Positions 48,094-60,548 of a stretch of 64,000 nt of DNA are shown in pieces. The notes below the pieces were generated by a model. It was not told where the DNA came from, ran no database searches, and saw only the letters and a list, made by a program, of their open reading frames with translations. The stretch's first letter is position 1, and each line of letters starts with the position of its first letter. The position numbers and the translations under genes were made by a program. Location: the NCBI GenBank assembly GCA_963377175.1, contig CAUJNA010000446.1, positions 1,546,435 to 1,610,434 on the forward strand. The letters run 5' to 3'. This DNA comes from Effrenium voratum (taxonomy: Eukaryota > Sar > Dinophyceae > Suessiales > Symbiodiniaceae).

Positions 48094-48835
48094 AGAACCT
48101 TTCTAAAGGCAAACTTGCAGGCCTCCGCCCCCTTGTCGAGTCGACTCAGGGGAAATTCCAGGTACTTTCTCGGTATCCCTTGCCAGGGTTAGGTCAATCC
48201 TTTGTTCATACCTCAAACCATGTCGAAACCAATTTTGTGTACACCAGTATTGTTTTCTGAATTTGTGGGGAAAGGGTTTTGGTGCAACATATCTTGGCGT
48301 TCTCCCCAAGAGGGACCCTGACGAGGCTGGAGGTTTACCAAAAATCCGGCTTCTCATGACACACTCGCTCACACACATGCCTACTCAAGAGACTTACATC
48401 AACATCCATTGGCGGACTCGCCTTTGCAGGGCACCTCCGAGTCAACAGAAGAGAACACTGGACTTTGCAATCTAGAGTTTCTGTATGTTATTCTTTTTAA
48501 AGAAAGGAGTACTTGAAAAGTGGCCTGAAAAGGGGATTTGTGGCATTTGCTTGCATGAGTTCCTCCAAACTGCAGTTGTCTTATGCGTCTCTTCCAAATC
48601 CTTCAAATCCCTAGTGGAAGTTTCAGCGTATTTGGCATGGAGGGCATCGGAACTGGGGTGCTTGATTTCAGGAGAAACCACCACCGGAGACAAGAAAAAG
48701 GGGCCCTTCAAAGGTTTGCATTGCACGAGCAAGAATCACTGTACTTGCGCAAAAACCTGTGAAGTGGACCATGTTCTTGCGGTGAATCGACATAGCCGGA
48801 CAATATGCCAGTAGTCAAGAACACAACCTCTTCTC

Positions 48836-48944
48836 ACTTGCCCAAAGGACCTGGAAATAAAAGGCTAACCTTTGGGGTCATGACTAAAAATGTGCCAAAC
48901 TGGCAAAACCAAACGGTCAAAACGTCGATTCTCTTTGGGCAAGT
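48836..48944. mobile_element. TIR element ending ACTTGCCCAAAG
   Basis: ACTTGCCCAAAGGACCTGG at left and CTCTTTGGGCAAGT at right are exact inverted termini over 12 bp. A relative is at 61671-61778, and a lone left half lies at ~8831-8892. Confidence 0.8.
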
Positions 48945-49632
48945 AAGTCTTACATCTCTGCCGCCAAGCAATCTCATTTCAATGCAATGCTTTCTTGCTG
49001 TTGACCCCTCTGCAAAAAGCTATTTTTTGGTGGGTTGAGTGGAACACCCCTTCAGCTTCCAAAAGTTAAAGTCTAAAGATCCAACCCAGTAGCAGTCAAG
49101 AATGGATCATGGACCCTTGGCACAAAGAGCTCTATCCTGGGACAGGGCTGTTCTTTCCTGAAGTGATCCGCGGTGTTGTTGTTTATTGACAAACCAAAGG
49201 GACACCCCCTCTTGTAATCGGGGTTAACTTACCCTGAGACACACTCACAGTTTGAGTCATATTGATATATTCAGGGCCAAGGCTGACCCAGCAATCATTT
49301 TGGACAACCCCACCAATAACCCGAAACCCAAACATGAAAGGTAAGATTCACACCTGTTCAACCACAAGTCTGCTAGTAAGGGGCAAGCCATTTGAGTTTG
49401 TCGGGATCCCGCAAATTGTGATTTCCCTTTAGGTTTCCCTGTCAACCAACCGGAAAACAATAGCTTTGAAAACAACACACCCCATTACCCTTTTGTTGTT
49501 GCTTGATGTTCAAGGGAAACCTTTCCCCCCAAAAAGATGTAACACAAGAAACAGAAAGGACAAGCACCACTGGGTAAGGCATTTGAGTGCTGGACACCCT
49601 TTTCTTGAGGTGCCGGTGCCACTGAGCGGATC

Positions 49633-49680
49633 TCAGAGACTCATCCGCGGGACGCGCCGCGTTTCACAGGCGGCTTCCAC
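49633..49680 (-). CDS. candidate terminal exon, unidentified gene
   Basis: GTCAG|G on the minus strand is followed by V-E-A-A-C-E-T-R-R-V-P-R-M-S-L and a stop. A second frame (W-K-P-P-V-K-R-G-A-S-R-G, stop) also fits the same acceptor. Either reading would end a gene here, before the uS10 array. Confidence 0.3.
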   Translation of the reverse strand: MEAACETRRVPRMSL

Positions 49681-50012
49681 CTGACGCGTTTCATTGGCCA
49701 GTCCAATGAGAAGATCTCCTATTGGCTGTAAGGTCTAAGGGGATTTGCTAATGCCACCTGGGGGCCTGCCGGAATGGTCCCGACCCCCCGTTATGCTTGA
49801 GACAAGCCAGGCATTCCCAAAGAAATCCTTACGGGAGCACACAAAAGGCAAAACTGGGCAAATGGGACTATCGTAAGTTGTAGCTCGGCCCAAATCCTGT
49901 GTACAGACAAAAACCATATGGATATTTTTTCTTTTTGGGGTACCCTTTCTTGGGTTGGTCCAACAGGAAACCCACCTTTTTGGGGGGGTCCCTAAAAAAA
50001 AAGACAGATCCA

Positions 50013-50092
50013 GATTTCGTCTACCCTAAGCTATAACATGTGTTTTGGGGAAAATTTCGTTTACCCTAGGCTATAACATGTTGTTTTGGGGA
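50013..50092. repeat. ~41-bp tandem duplication
   Basis: Two adjacent copies of a unit with ATTTCGT.TACCCTA.GCTATAACATGT..GTTTTGGGGA, differing at a few bases. Confidence 0.9.
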
Positions 50093-51165
50093 GATTCAGG
50101 TCCGGTTCTCACCATATGAGCGCCCACGCCTCTTCACAGATCGCGGCAGCTTCTGGGGCAGAGCTTCGTCCAGCCCCAAGCCTGGTAGTTGACTCGGGTG
50201 TGTCTTTGCTTAGGGGAACCCCCCTGCAAAAAATATGCATGTTAAATTTCCCTTTTGGTTTCCCTTAAAACAACCGCAACAAAAAGGGTACCCTCAAAAA
50301 AATATCGGGAGCCAAGCTTGGGTGCTTGGGTTTGCCTGTGCAAACATGTGCGTACCCCCATTCTCTGAATCCCGTATGACCATTCACCGGGGCCATATGT
50401 GCCAGGATATGGCCGCTACTTGGTTTAGCCTTACATACCAAACCAAAAAAAGCAAGGTTTCCCCCTGCCTTGCCAAGATGTTCAGTCGAGCTCTTGAGCT
50501 CTGAAAGGCAGGGTCTAGATGTTTTTGGCTTAAAAGTCAGATCTCACTTCCGGAGTGGATGGCTCAGAAAAGCAGGAGAAAAAAACACCCTTTTGTTTGT
50601 GCATGTGCCAACTAAAATTTGATCCAAACCCCAAGAAGTAAGAAGTCTTAGTCCCTGAACTCAGGCTTCGTAAGTCTAGCAACGGAGGAGGAAATCAAAA
50701 ACCATTTGGGTTTCGGCTCTCTAGTGCTCCTTGCGCAGCGTTCCCTGGGTTGGTTGGGTCTCCGGGTGTGAAATAGGAGTCTGGGAAAAATGGATACAAT
50801 CAACATCTCCTCGCAAGTTTCCGAATTGAATGTATTTCGCAATTTTCGGGACTTGTGTTCTGGTTTTTGCTTTTAAAGGATGGAACATAGCGGCAACCTT
50901 CAATTTGCTTAAGCCCAATGGAAGAACTGAAGGTTGGATTCCGCTTCAAATTAACAAGGGGGAACAACAAAACACCGATTCTTAAGCAAGTGGAAGCAAC
51001 TGCAAGTGGGGTCAAGGTCACAAAGCCTGGGCCTTGGTTGAAGAATTCTATAGGGAACCCGCCACTCAAACGCGAGGGTGTCAGTAAGCCAGACTTCCAG
51101 ACCCTGTGGACAGAATCCACTTCGCGCCAATTGAAATTAACAGCTTTTCAACCAGCATTCAAATG

Positions 51166-51291
51166 TGGCTTCATCTATCCCAAGGCTTGGAGGTTTGCTT
51201 CATCTATCCCAGCTAGGCTTGGAGGTTTCTGGGTTTATGTAGTCTATCCCAGCTAGGCTTGGAGGTTTCTGGGTTTGGCTTCATCCAGCTT
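51166..51291. repeat. ~37-bp tandem repeat, 3-4 partial units
   Basis: Repeats of CTATCCCAGCTAGGCTTGG followed by AGGTTTCTGGGTTT, with variable linkers. Confidence 0.88.
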
Positions 51292-51384
51292 AGCTGGCAA
51301 TGCTGGTTGATCAACCGGTAGTTCTGGCGCTTTCTCCATGCCAGCCGGTGCCTGGTGTGGAGTGTGTCCAGATGAAAAGAGACT

Positions 51385-51441
51385 CCCCATTTCAAAGTCC
51401 GGGCCGCAAGAAACGCGGCGGCATTGGCCCCGGGCTTCTGC
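51385..51441 (-). CDS. candidate exon, unidentified gene
   Basis: The minus frame reads K-P-G-A-N-A-A-A-F-L-A-A-R-T-L-K-W-G after TTGCAG|A. The Ala-rich helix-like content and GC3 bias look coding, but the acceptor is not followed by G, unlike the uS10 introns. Confidence 0.25.
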
Positions 51442-51739
51442 AAAGCAATAGAGCAGGAACTCTTCCATGTCTCTATCCATGTGGTTTTCTCAATTTTGAG
51501 ATAGCTGGAACTAGGAAACGGTCATTGTAGAAATGTTGACGAGGTTGCTCCGGTCCAACCAAAGAGCAACCAAGAAATTCATGATATGACCGGCAGGTTG
51601 GGAAGCTCCAATTTGCTCATTCGCGGGTTTTGTAGTAAAACAGCCAAGCCAAAACACTCCTTCACTCTTCCCAGTATTTCGTCCAAGCAAGCGAGAGAAG
51701 GTAACCCTGAGCACACGCTCGAATCACAAGGACCCCCAC

Positions 51740-51770
51740 CGTCCAAGCCGTCTTTGCGGGGCTTGCTGTC
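51740..51770 (-). CDS. candidate 31-nt exon, unidentified gene
   Basis: CCTGAG|GACAGC starts and GGACG|GT ends a 31-nt open segment. Phase 0 reads D-S-K-P-R-K-D-G-L-D; the phase left by the exon at 52343-52395 reads Q-Q-A-P-Q-R-R-L-G. Both are open. Confidence 0.35.
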
Positions 51771-52342
51771 CTCAGGGCGTATCAATTCAGACTCGCAGAA
51801 GGATCCCTGGTCAACACTCATAAACCCCTCCCCACGAAGCCTGCAAACCAATGGCACCCTCGCAGTCGCACATCTTTGTTGACTTCGCTTCAGCACCGGG
51901 CTTGTGCAACAAAAGGGCCTTCGTCACGCTGTAAGCTTTGTCTGAAAGGAGGGGGTGGAAAGCTATGATCATGGTGGTGGGTTTGTCTGTATCACCCGCA
52001 CTGGCCGCTTTGCCATGACAACTTGGTGGACAACTGAATCGAGCCCCGAAGACCCAGAGCGTTCCTACGGGTGAATAGACCTGATTGAAGCCAAAGGCCC
52101 AATATGGCCGCGCTTGCGGGGGATCCCTGAAACAACACTGTGAAACATATTTCAAAGTTCAAGATGGAACCAAGAAGCACCAGGCGGGTCGCCCGGCATA
52201 CCCTGAGAATGAGCGCGTCCTCAAATTGAAGGAAGCCTATTCGAGCTTTTGTCGCAACCAGAGCCTACGCGAATTGCCTCGCAAACATTTCTCTAGGCGC
52301 TACTGGTAAACCAACCTGCCTCCGAGGAGTTTCTCGAACAGC

Positions 52343-52395
52343 CTGCGCGGACTGCCGACAGGATCGCTTTCTTAGCCCGAAGTGCCTCCCGGTGC
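52343..52395 (-). CDS. candidate 53-nt exon, unidentified gene
   Basis: CGAAG|G to GCAG|GC on the minus strand, reading H-R-E-A-L-R-A-K-K-A-I-L-S-A-V-R-A. Its entry phase (two bases needed) matches the exit phase of the segment at 53910-54022, giving an Arg across the junction. Basic, Ala-rich and helix-like. The matching phase raises confidence that the two belong together. Confidence 0.45.
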
Positions 52396-53909
52396 CTTCG
52401 CGGAAGTGATTTGCTTGGCGGCTTGCAACAAACAAACTGTTCACTTGTGGACTACTGCATCTTTATTTGAGCACCGCCAAACCTATGGCTCCGCAATCGA
52501 GTTCTTCTTGCTGCCCAGGCGCTGTGGTGGCGGGCCGGGACCTGGCAAAGCAACTGTGGGTGTTCCAACGGCTCCTGTCCACATTGTCTCTCGCATGGGA
52601 TCGAATTGGGAGGGTCCCAACCTTTTTTTTTGGGGGGGGGATTTCCGAAATGCCGAAAACCTGGGTCCACTAAGTGGGTCCACTGTAAACCTACGTGGCT
52701 TGAACACCCAAGTTGTAACGTGCGTGCGTGTGTTTCGGCCCCACCCTGATTGCTCTTGGACCCGGAAATGAGAACCAAAGCCTTGGTACCTCCAGGAATC
52801 GGTTACCGGTTGATTTGACACGGACACCAAAAGCTGATTGGACAAGATTGCCGCCCGAGGGCAGGCCTCAACTTTCATTCATTTGGAAAACCAAAAGGCA
52901 GACGGGCACCACCTTGTTGGTCAGGTTTAAAGGGAAACCAAATGGAAAACCACCATTTGTGAGGGCCCCCTAGAACAAGAGAAACCCAGATATTGGCAGT
53001 GCGCAACTGAGAAATAGCACATGTACCGCCGGACTTCGTCTTGTTGAGCACACTTTTCCCTCCAAATCCTGAAGAACGACGGATATGTGCCAGTGTCAAG
53101 CTCTGGAGGCCATGGTCATGGCTCCCAAAAACAAAGACCCCCTCATGGTTGTCTATCACCTCTACGAAAGGGTCCATGACCATAAGCTCATATGACACAT
53201 TAGAATTGTTTAATGATGCAAGTAGGAAATACCAACAAACACTAGTAATTGCCCATGCATTGTTGCAGGTTGGCTTGCTTATAAATATTTCCTCTCCCCC
53301 CTTCCCCAAATTAAGACCCTTATAAGGGTATAATCACAGTGACGGCCATATTTCGGAGAAACCAGAGCCAATCCTACCCAAAGTCCGGCTCAGCAAATCC
53401 AGTACTGGAATCGACTCCGACCTCGCGACCCGTTGGCTTACAGTATCACTCAAAATCGACTGAAAAGATGTGAACAAAAGAAAATGCCGTCAAACACGTT
53501 GCCGGTACCCGAACCATTAAACAAGTTGTTGGCCGCAAATTTCTTCAGACTCATTCATCCAAAATCGGACTCAACTATTGAGGCCATCTGGCAACCCTCA
53601 GCAAGCCCTTGACAAGGCTGCTAGGGATGGAGAAACACCATGAATCAGCAACACATGTTCCCTCCACTGTGTCTGTAAAAATAGCATTCTCCAAAATATA
53701 TACCAAATGTCGGCCTTCAAGAAAAACACCCCACAAAAGGGACTTTGAGAACCCCTCAAAACGTGAACTTTCTTAGTTGCGCAACAACTTCAACCTTGCT
53801 AGTGGGCAACATGTTTTCCTGCATTTTCCCAAATATGTTACCAGATCCAGCATACCCTTACCTCCCTCCCTCCCTCCGAACATGGCACATTCCCCAATGA
53901 GATCATTAC

Positions 53910-54022
53910 CTGAGAGATCCATTTCCACCCAGCACACCGCTCTCCGCGCCCAGCGCCCCTCCGACTCGCATCTGGGCTCCGCGCCGGCCCTTGAGGATGC
54001 TCTGCAGAAGCGCCGCTCGGTC
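53910..54022 (-). CDS. candidate 113-nt exon, unidentified gene
   Basis: TGCGAG|GAC opens and TCTCAG|GTAATG closes this minus-strand segment. It reads D-R-A-A-L-L-Q-S-I-L-K-G-R-R-G-A-Q-M-R-V, then a Gly-rich end (G-G-A-L-G-A-E-S-G-V-L-G-G-N-G-S-L). The frame stays open further upstream (L-D-G-A-P-L-L-V-C-E), so the acceptor could lie a little earlier. Codon use is strongly GC3-biased. It is the clearest of the anonymous exons; the family is not recognised. Confidence 0.5.
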
Positions 54023-54779
54023 CTCGCAGACCAAGAGAGGAGCGCCGTCCAAGCGAGTCAAACCACACCACACAAACTACCCGTGGGCGTTTCGCCAAGC
54101 ATTGAATTGGCAGATTGGGTGTTTCACCCACAAAAATACCGCACCCCCACAGTAAGTTGACCCTGTTTCAAGCGGTGTAGAGGACAAGTCCTTGCCGAAC
54201 ATCCAAGTATCTGCCCGCGGGAGTGGGTACTCTTCATGTACCCATACATACTTATTGCGCACTCACAGTATCCCGCAGCGTAAAGGAAATTCGCCCTACA
54301 GGCACGTAATTGTGTTGAGCTTCAGTCCAAGAGGGTTCAATACCAATACCGAAGAAGCGGGCACACGTGTGATATTCCTGGTTGCTTCAAGACAGGCGAC
54401 CAGAGAAACCGTTGTTTCGGGTGTCGCCCTATGATCAATATAACGGAAATACCAATGTAAAAAGAGGTCACAGGTCAAGGGTGATCGCTTTATCAGTTTC
54501 CCGCTAAGGAACCGGCTATCTCAGAAGCTCAGAGCGAATAGACAGGTTTTATTTATTTGTTGGCCGTGCAATGGGTAGTGTTGCGTCAGAAAATTTATAT
54601 ACGGAATATGGAAACGTCAATGTAGAATCTGAGGACATGCGTGGATTTCCTCAAAAGGGAGTCAGCACATCAAACCCTGGCTCCTACAGTATCCCTCCCC
54701 AAAGCGACAAGTCTGCATTGCTCCCGCGCGGCGCTTGGCTCAGGCACCCTGGCGAGCCAGGACACTGGGGGCACGCAGA

Positions 54780-54915
54780 AGTCACAATCAAAACCTGGTA
54801 CTAAAATGGTCTACCCAGAACCAGGTACAGCATTCAGAAGGCGGAATTCCGCAGCTATTTTACTGTTGGGATCGTCCCTTGCTAGCCTACATCTGCCCGG
54901 GTTTTGATTGTGGCT
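54780..54915. mobile_element. TIR element ending AGTCACAATCAAAACC
   Basis: AGTCACAATCAAAACCTGGT at left is complementary to GGGTTTTGATTGTGGCT at right. Best-preserved member of the family at 12891-13022 and 27275-27387. Confidence 0.82.
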
Positions 54916-56340
54916 CACTTGTAGTTCGATGCGATGATCCTAGGGTCCTAAGCCTCCAATACCCCCTCCCGAGCATAGGCGTCCTTGTTAGGTTGGTTTG
55001 GTTAATAATAGATAGCACTGGTTTAGATGGGGTTTATTCCATTTACCAGGGCCATCCATTTGTCAAGGCCGTCACCTATGCTCCCGAGCCTAAGGCCTTG
55101 AGGCCTTAGAGGAAACCAGAAGGTGGGGGGAGGGGACCCTGATGGACCTCATGGAGCTAGCCTTCATCCTGGAAGCATTCACTCGAAAACAGTTGGCCGG
55201 CTATGAAGGGAGCTGGGTAAGGTGGGGGATCTGGAAAGATTGAGTGGTAGTCCGTCTTCTTTGGCTTTCTGGGACCAGCAAAGCATATTAGCTACTTAGC
55301 AGCCAGGGAATGATGGGCCCGAAATAGGTCAATCAAACCAAATATGCCAAGGACTTTCTCGCTGTCAGTTGACCAGAAGTCTAGGTGTGTTAAGAAAACC
55401 AATTCGGAATTCCTCGATGGTTGGACCGGGCACCTGAAAGAACATTAAAGGGCCAACTAAACGTATAGTTACTTGGGGCACTGCTCAGCTGCGCCAAACC
55501 CGAAAAAAGGGAGCCCCAAGATGCCCCAAGTACTTTGGGGTGTGACTTCATGTTACTTGTTAAGATTGCCAGCTACCATCCACCCGCTGGAGCCTCGGCC
55601 CGAGCACTTTCGAGTCAAGGGTCTTGGTCAATGGCCTGAAAAACACTGAGCAGTGCCCAGGCTATAAACTCCATGAAACCAATAGGAGCCGAAGCACCTC
55701 AAACGCACAATGATCAGAAACATGATGCATGTCCCCCCCCCCACACTCCAAAGCGCCTTCAGCGCCCTCAACCTTTTGGGAGGGGAGTCTTGCGGGGGGA
55801 GCAATTCTCGGCATTTCCTGATATGCGAATCGGCCTCTCACTTCCTGAAATCGACCTATTGGCCCACACCTGGGGGTCTACAAATAATCGTACTTGCAAA
55901 CTATGTTTCACAGGAAGTCTACTCCCAATTGAAATAGTTCTCGAGACCACATCGAACTACAAAAACAAAAACACAACTGGACTACACTACCAGGACTCTT
56001 TGGCCTATTTGACAACCAGGGGGGGAGGGGGGCCCTGGTATAAAGTCCGGAGACTCACCCTCCCACTGGAACTTAGACAGGAGGGATTCAGACTCCGCCA
56101 AAAGGGACCCTGTGGTCGGCCCCGTGTCGTTTAGAATAGTTTCGGAGCCGACAGGACAACAAAACATACTATATAAGCTGGGCTGTCCTCAGATCCCCTC
56201 TTTAACCCAATGAACTTTTAGTGGGTTCGGTGGACACCACCACTACGCCAACTCAAAACCGGGCCTACAAACAAGCAAAAACAAGCAAGGAACCGGACGG
56301 CTGGGATCCACCAAAGTCCAGAGACTTCGTTTCCACCCGG
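54916..56340. other. no gene seen
   Basis: This stretch shows only decayed element fragments and moderate-GC filler; I found no segment with matched AG|G and donor sites and GC-rich third positions. Confidence 0.4.
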
Positions 56341-56347
56341 CCCTTGC

Positions 56348-56398
56348 CTGGAGAGCGCGACCTCTTGCTCCCCCAGCTGCAGCCGCGCACGTTCAAGC
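56348..56398 (-). CDS. candidate 51-nt exon, unidentified gene
   Basis: CCGCAG|G to CTCCAG|GC on the minus strand reads L-E-R-A-R-L-Q-L-G-E-Q-E-V-A-L-S. A Leu/Glu/Arg pattern like this is typical of coiled coils. It may belong to the gene of 52343-54022, but the phases do not join directly, so other exons would lie between. Confidence 0.42.
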
Positions 56399-57397
56399 CT
56401 GCGGCTCGTTGATCGGCAGAAAGAATCTCAGGACAATCTGGGTATGGGTCAAATTAAACCAATGGACCACAGGTTTAGTCCATGTTTCTGTTGGGATCCA
56501 TTTGGGGTGTATATTGACCCACTGCCATCTCAAAAGCGGAGGGGTGCTTGTCCCAAAGGAATTGATGCTGAGGATTTACTGCAGCCCCAGAATCAAGGGA
56601 TTTCAAGAGAGGTTTTGTGCCCCAGTACTTAAGTTTAAATGTCGACTGCCCTGTTTATGAGTTGCTCGCGGCTCTTGGCTTTTTCAACTCAAGCTGCCAA
56701 GGGACACCCGCACCTCCCGTAAAGGCCGCTGTTAACAACTCGGAGAAAGGCCAAGTGGGACTGGGGATTCCAGAGGTTCATGTCCTGCCCCACTCCCAGT
56801 CCGCCTAGGTGGAGAGCAAACGGAAAAATATGCACCTTGCTGGCAAGGCATCCCTGAAGCCAACGGCATCAAAAGCCACATTTGGGCCAACGGTTGCCGC
56901 GGCGGAACATTGTTCAGAAGAGATGGGAGAAATCGTTGCGTCTGGGTGCCGCAGACCGACAAAGAGCACGCAGTTCAAGTTGCCACATTTTCCAGGTGCA
57001 CGTCAATCCGAGGTGTGGGAACCCAAGGGGCTAACGAGTTTCTTGCCATCGGGCGGTCAGAAAGGAAGCCTGTGCCAGAACCCTTTGCCAAATAAGACCC
57101 TGCACCCTGGAGCAAATCATTCGCAAAAGGACCTTCATGGGCAAGCTCCTTGGCGGCAGGTCTGCTAAACTCATATACCGAAACTCCCATGACCCTGATG
57201 CCTCCATGCCCTTATCCAGTTCTTTTTTCATGTGCTGGCTCATATGACCCAGATTTGCCCAGCCAACTAAACGCGGGCCCTTTGCAGGGACAACGTCTCA
57301 CAAATAAGTGTGTCTCAAATTTCGAGAGTCCCAGGGTCAACCTCGTGAGTGTTTGGCTCGTGCCAAGGCGCCATTTTGGGAACTCCAATTCTTTGGA

Positions 57398-57482
57398 TCA
57401 CGGCCAGGGCTGGGCTGCCCCCGCCGCGCGCGGTCGGCCACCGCGGGAGGGCACAGCTTGCCGCTCTCTTTCCAGCTGGTGC
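57398..57482 (-). CDS. candidate terminal exon, unidentified gene
   Basis: GCCAG|G on the minus strand is followed by H-Q-L-E-R-E-R-Q-A-V-P-S-R-G-G-R-P-R-A-A and on through G-A-A-Q-P-W-P to a TGA at 57398-57400. The same frame is open upstream (S-V-T-E-A-R), so the acceptor could be earlier. If real it ends a gene whose other exons lie at 58.5-63 kb. Confidence 0.38.
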
Positions 57483-58562
57483 CTGGCTTCGGTCACCGAG
57501 TCCGAAGGGGGTGCTGGCCGACGCCGAATTGCGTGCCGGAGAAACGAACATTGAGGCAAATGGAAGGCGTGTTTTCCCAAACGGAAAGAACAAATACAGT
57601 TCATGGATGTGGTGTGGTAATGTATCAAAGTGCTGGAGAGTATACATCCACTACAAAGGCTAGGCACTATCTACATGTTGCCCTTGGGGTGGTTGTCAAG
57701 CCAAAACCAGCTGTAGAACTGCCACTTAGACGTTGAACCACTGCCAGTGCATGACTCTGATGAAGCTAGTCAGCGGCAAGGCCACTGTTGGTTCTGAGCC
57801 ACAGTGAGAGAAGCCATGGGAACCCCGCAATGTACTGGCCTCTACTGGCCACCCTTGCGATTCCTTCCCCCAAAGATCTAACTTGTTGTAAGTGTCAAGA
57901 AACGAACGCCATTTGTTTTCTAACAGTCCCAGAGCCGCATTGATCACACCTAAGACCAGCCATGGAAACAGTATAGATATCCATCGAGTCCGCTTTCGTC
58001 CACGGGAAGGTTCCACGAGGCAAGTCCATGGCGCATGACTTCTGGAACTCTGTCTTGCGACTTAAAGTACCACTATGGCTCAATAGCTTGGTGCGTCTTT
58101 GGAAAACATGTGTTGTTTCCTCGTTTTTTGTTTGTCTGACCTAAACCGGGCTTGTGCTGAGAGGCTATGTCGATGGGCTTCAGTCGCCTTACCCTCACAT
58201 CACATATTGCGGCCTTGACGAAAAATGGCAGGGCACCAGCCAGAGAACAGCCAAAAGGTCAAGCAAGCTCGAGTCACTTTGGTTGCAAAAGTGAGTACCC
58301 CTTAGCGGTACATGACTATCCTGAACTGAAACGTGAGTTAGCCACAGAATGCCGTTGTGGCCTCAAGGGGGTCTATGCGTCGTCAGCCTTAACCTTGCCA
58401 ACACACCTGAACAGGATGTCAATCTCTTGCGAAGCTATGCCTTCACTCCGACAAAAAAAGCTTGCAACTCCCAAAAACGCGCCAGTTGAACCGGAAAATG
58501 AGAAGACCACTTTTCATATTACAAGGGCCCCTTTCCAGTCTCCATCTCTGTTGTTGGCAGAC

Positions 58563-58672
58563 CTCTTACGGTCTCGTTTCCGCCTCCAGACCTGAAGAGC
58601 AGAAATGGGTCGCACCTCGGCCATGCACCGCAGCTTTCTTCGACCTTTTGAGCGCCTCTCAGCTTCCAATTC
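58563..58672 (-). CDS. candidate exon, unidentified gene
   Basis: TTGAG|GAATTG to AAGAG|GT on the minus strand, 110 nt. One frame reads E-L-E-A-E-R-R-S-K-G-R-R-K-L-R and continues K-R-D-R-K-R; it is very basic. A second frame is also open over part of it. Function unknown. Confidence 0.33.
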
Positions 58673-59455
58673 CTCAATTGGTGGATTGGATTGGTGGCAC
58701 CCTGTTCTTGTTTGCTCCGTCTTTTCTTTGTCCAATCCTCTGTTGCCTCTGTTCGCCACCTCTAATAGTTTGGTCTCTGGAGCGGATCTAGGAGAACTGG
58801 GCCTGGATTGGTGGCACCCTCTTGCTCTTTGTCACTCTATCCGCAAATGAAGTCAAGCTGCCCTCTAAGTCAAGTGCTGCTTGATCCGCCCTCTATCGGG
58901 GCTCAGCCGATCTAGCTAACCCTCAGATCCAAGTCTTCTGGACTCAGAACCCCCCACGAAGTTAAGACACTTGTCATTTTGCTGGTAAGGGCAAACCAAG
59001 AAACACTCAGGAAGTGAGAACATGAACCGAGGCAAACGGCGCAATGTGTTCAGTGATCCTCAGAAATGGCCTCCCCGAAAAACAAAAAAAAAGGGAAAAA
59101 AGGTAAAATGCTGTGGTGCCTGACAAATCACATGTGTGATCATGGAAGAGGGATCAATCCTTTTAGAAAGAACCCGTGCATCAACACTACAGGGCTGCTC
59201 CATCCCCCCCAGAAAACAAAGAACAAAAAAATCGTGATCCCGTCCCCTCTAAAATGGGCTGCGCCCAATCAACATGCACCAGTTCTTGAAACTCTTGCCC
59301 TTAAGGAAGCTCCCAGGTTGGCCTTCCAAAAGCTCAGGAAAAATCTCTGCCTTCCTTACCTCCATATGTGACAGTGGCCCACTGGCCCACGCCAGAAATG
59401 GGCTGGTCCTGCCACAAAAAAAGAAGGGGCTCGAGGAATCAATGGGCACCAAGAC

Positions 59456-59537
59456 CCCTTTGTCCGATTCTTTGTGAGCCGCAGAGAGTGCAACACTGCA
59501 CCCTTCATCTTGTCTTCTATGAGATTCACTTCGATGC
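59456..59537 (-). CDS. candidate 82-nt exon, unidentified gene
   Basis: AAAG|G to AAGGG|GT on the minus strand, reading I-E-V-N-L-I-E-D-K-M-K-G-A-V-L-H-S-L-R-L and on to T-K-N-R-T-K. The phase matches the segment at 59606-59678 if that exon ends at its GC donor, leaving a 68-bp intron. Confidence 0.4.
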
Positions 59538-59605
59538 CTTTGATATCGCCACAAGCATCTGCCCGTCCATGAGCCCTGGAACTCCTTCGGCCCTTCGGGT
59601 CCCGC

Positions 59606-59678
59606 GCTCGGGCGAGACCTCCACCACGGTCTCGAAGGCTCGGACCACCGCGTCGTCCGCCAAATGCACCAGGTAGTC
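59606..59678 (-). CDS. candidate 73-nt exon, unidentified gene
   Basis: GTCAG|GACTAC opens a minus frame reading D-Y-L-V-H-L-A-D-D-A-V-V-R-A-F-E-T-V-V-E, then V-S-P-E and a possible GC donor at 59605. GC3 is very high and the peptide looks like a folded helical segment. The frame runs open to a stop near 59529, so the exon end is not fixed. I do not recognise the family. Confidence 0.45.
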
Positions 59679-60304
59679 CTGACATCATCCGCGGCCCAAG
59701 CTCCGAGAAAAAAAGAAACCAGCTGCGGGAAAAGAAGAAAGAAGGGCCTCCAGTAACAAGAAGCTGACCGAGAAAACAAAACAACAAGCCGAGCAAGAAA
59801 AAAACACACTCTCAAGTTGGCTTATCTTGCCGGTGCAGTAGGGAAACAGCCAAAGTTTTGGGAATGAACCGCAATGGGGATTCCCTTGAGGGAAACCACA
59901 GGGGTTTGTTTATAGGTGCCATTTGGCCAGCTTTGGCCATAGTTGGCCTTGTGGCCTTGGAAGTCCTGCTGATCCTTAGGGTGGGTAAACCCGTTGAATT
60001 TCCGAGTGTCCAGCATTTGGCTTTGTGTCCAAAACGGATGGCTGACGATTAGTTTCCCTCAAACCAACAAAAACAACAAACAGCTACACCCCACACAAAG
60101 TGGACTTGGCGAAGAGCCAAATGGCACCAAGCTGATTGAATCAGGCTCCTTTCAAAGTGCTCTTTGATTATTTCACTGGCAAAAAACCATAACCCTCAAA
60201 GCGCCTGAGAAACCGCTTCTGAATTCCCATTTCGGAGAGAAAAAGTGGCGTTCCACCATAGGTACCCAGGGTTCCCCTCACGTAAAACCCGGCCTTTAAA
60301 ACTC

Positions 60305-60392
60305 GAAGGCTTACCCCGAACCTGACCTTCGGCCCCTTCAAAAGGCAATGGTCCGAAGGTCAGGTTCCATGTGAATTGGTGGGAAGGTTCTC
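60305..60392. mobile_element. CCCTCCCACCA-family hairpin element
   Basis: GAACCTGACCTTCGG at left and CCGAAGGTCAGGTTCCATG at right pair perfectly over 15 bp, with the family right end GTGAATTGGTGGGA. The far left terminus is lost. Confidence 0.75.
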
Positions 60393-60548
60393 TGCAGTCA
60401 GGGTTTGCCTCTAATTTCCCAACTTGGTTGGAGGCAAGACCCCCCCGCAAAAAGTGTTTCACTTTTTAGGGGTTTAGTAGCAAGCATCTTTGTTTCAACC
60501 AAAAAGTTAAAGTCTAAAGATCCAATGGCAGTCAAGCCAAAGGCTTGC

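Noticed and set aside
52185..52309. Plus-strand coding exon reading P-E-N-E-R-V-L-K-L-K-E-A-Y
   Set aside because: The frame looks plausible but lacks AG|G and donor sites on the plus strand, and it would be the only plus-strand gene piece in the window.
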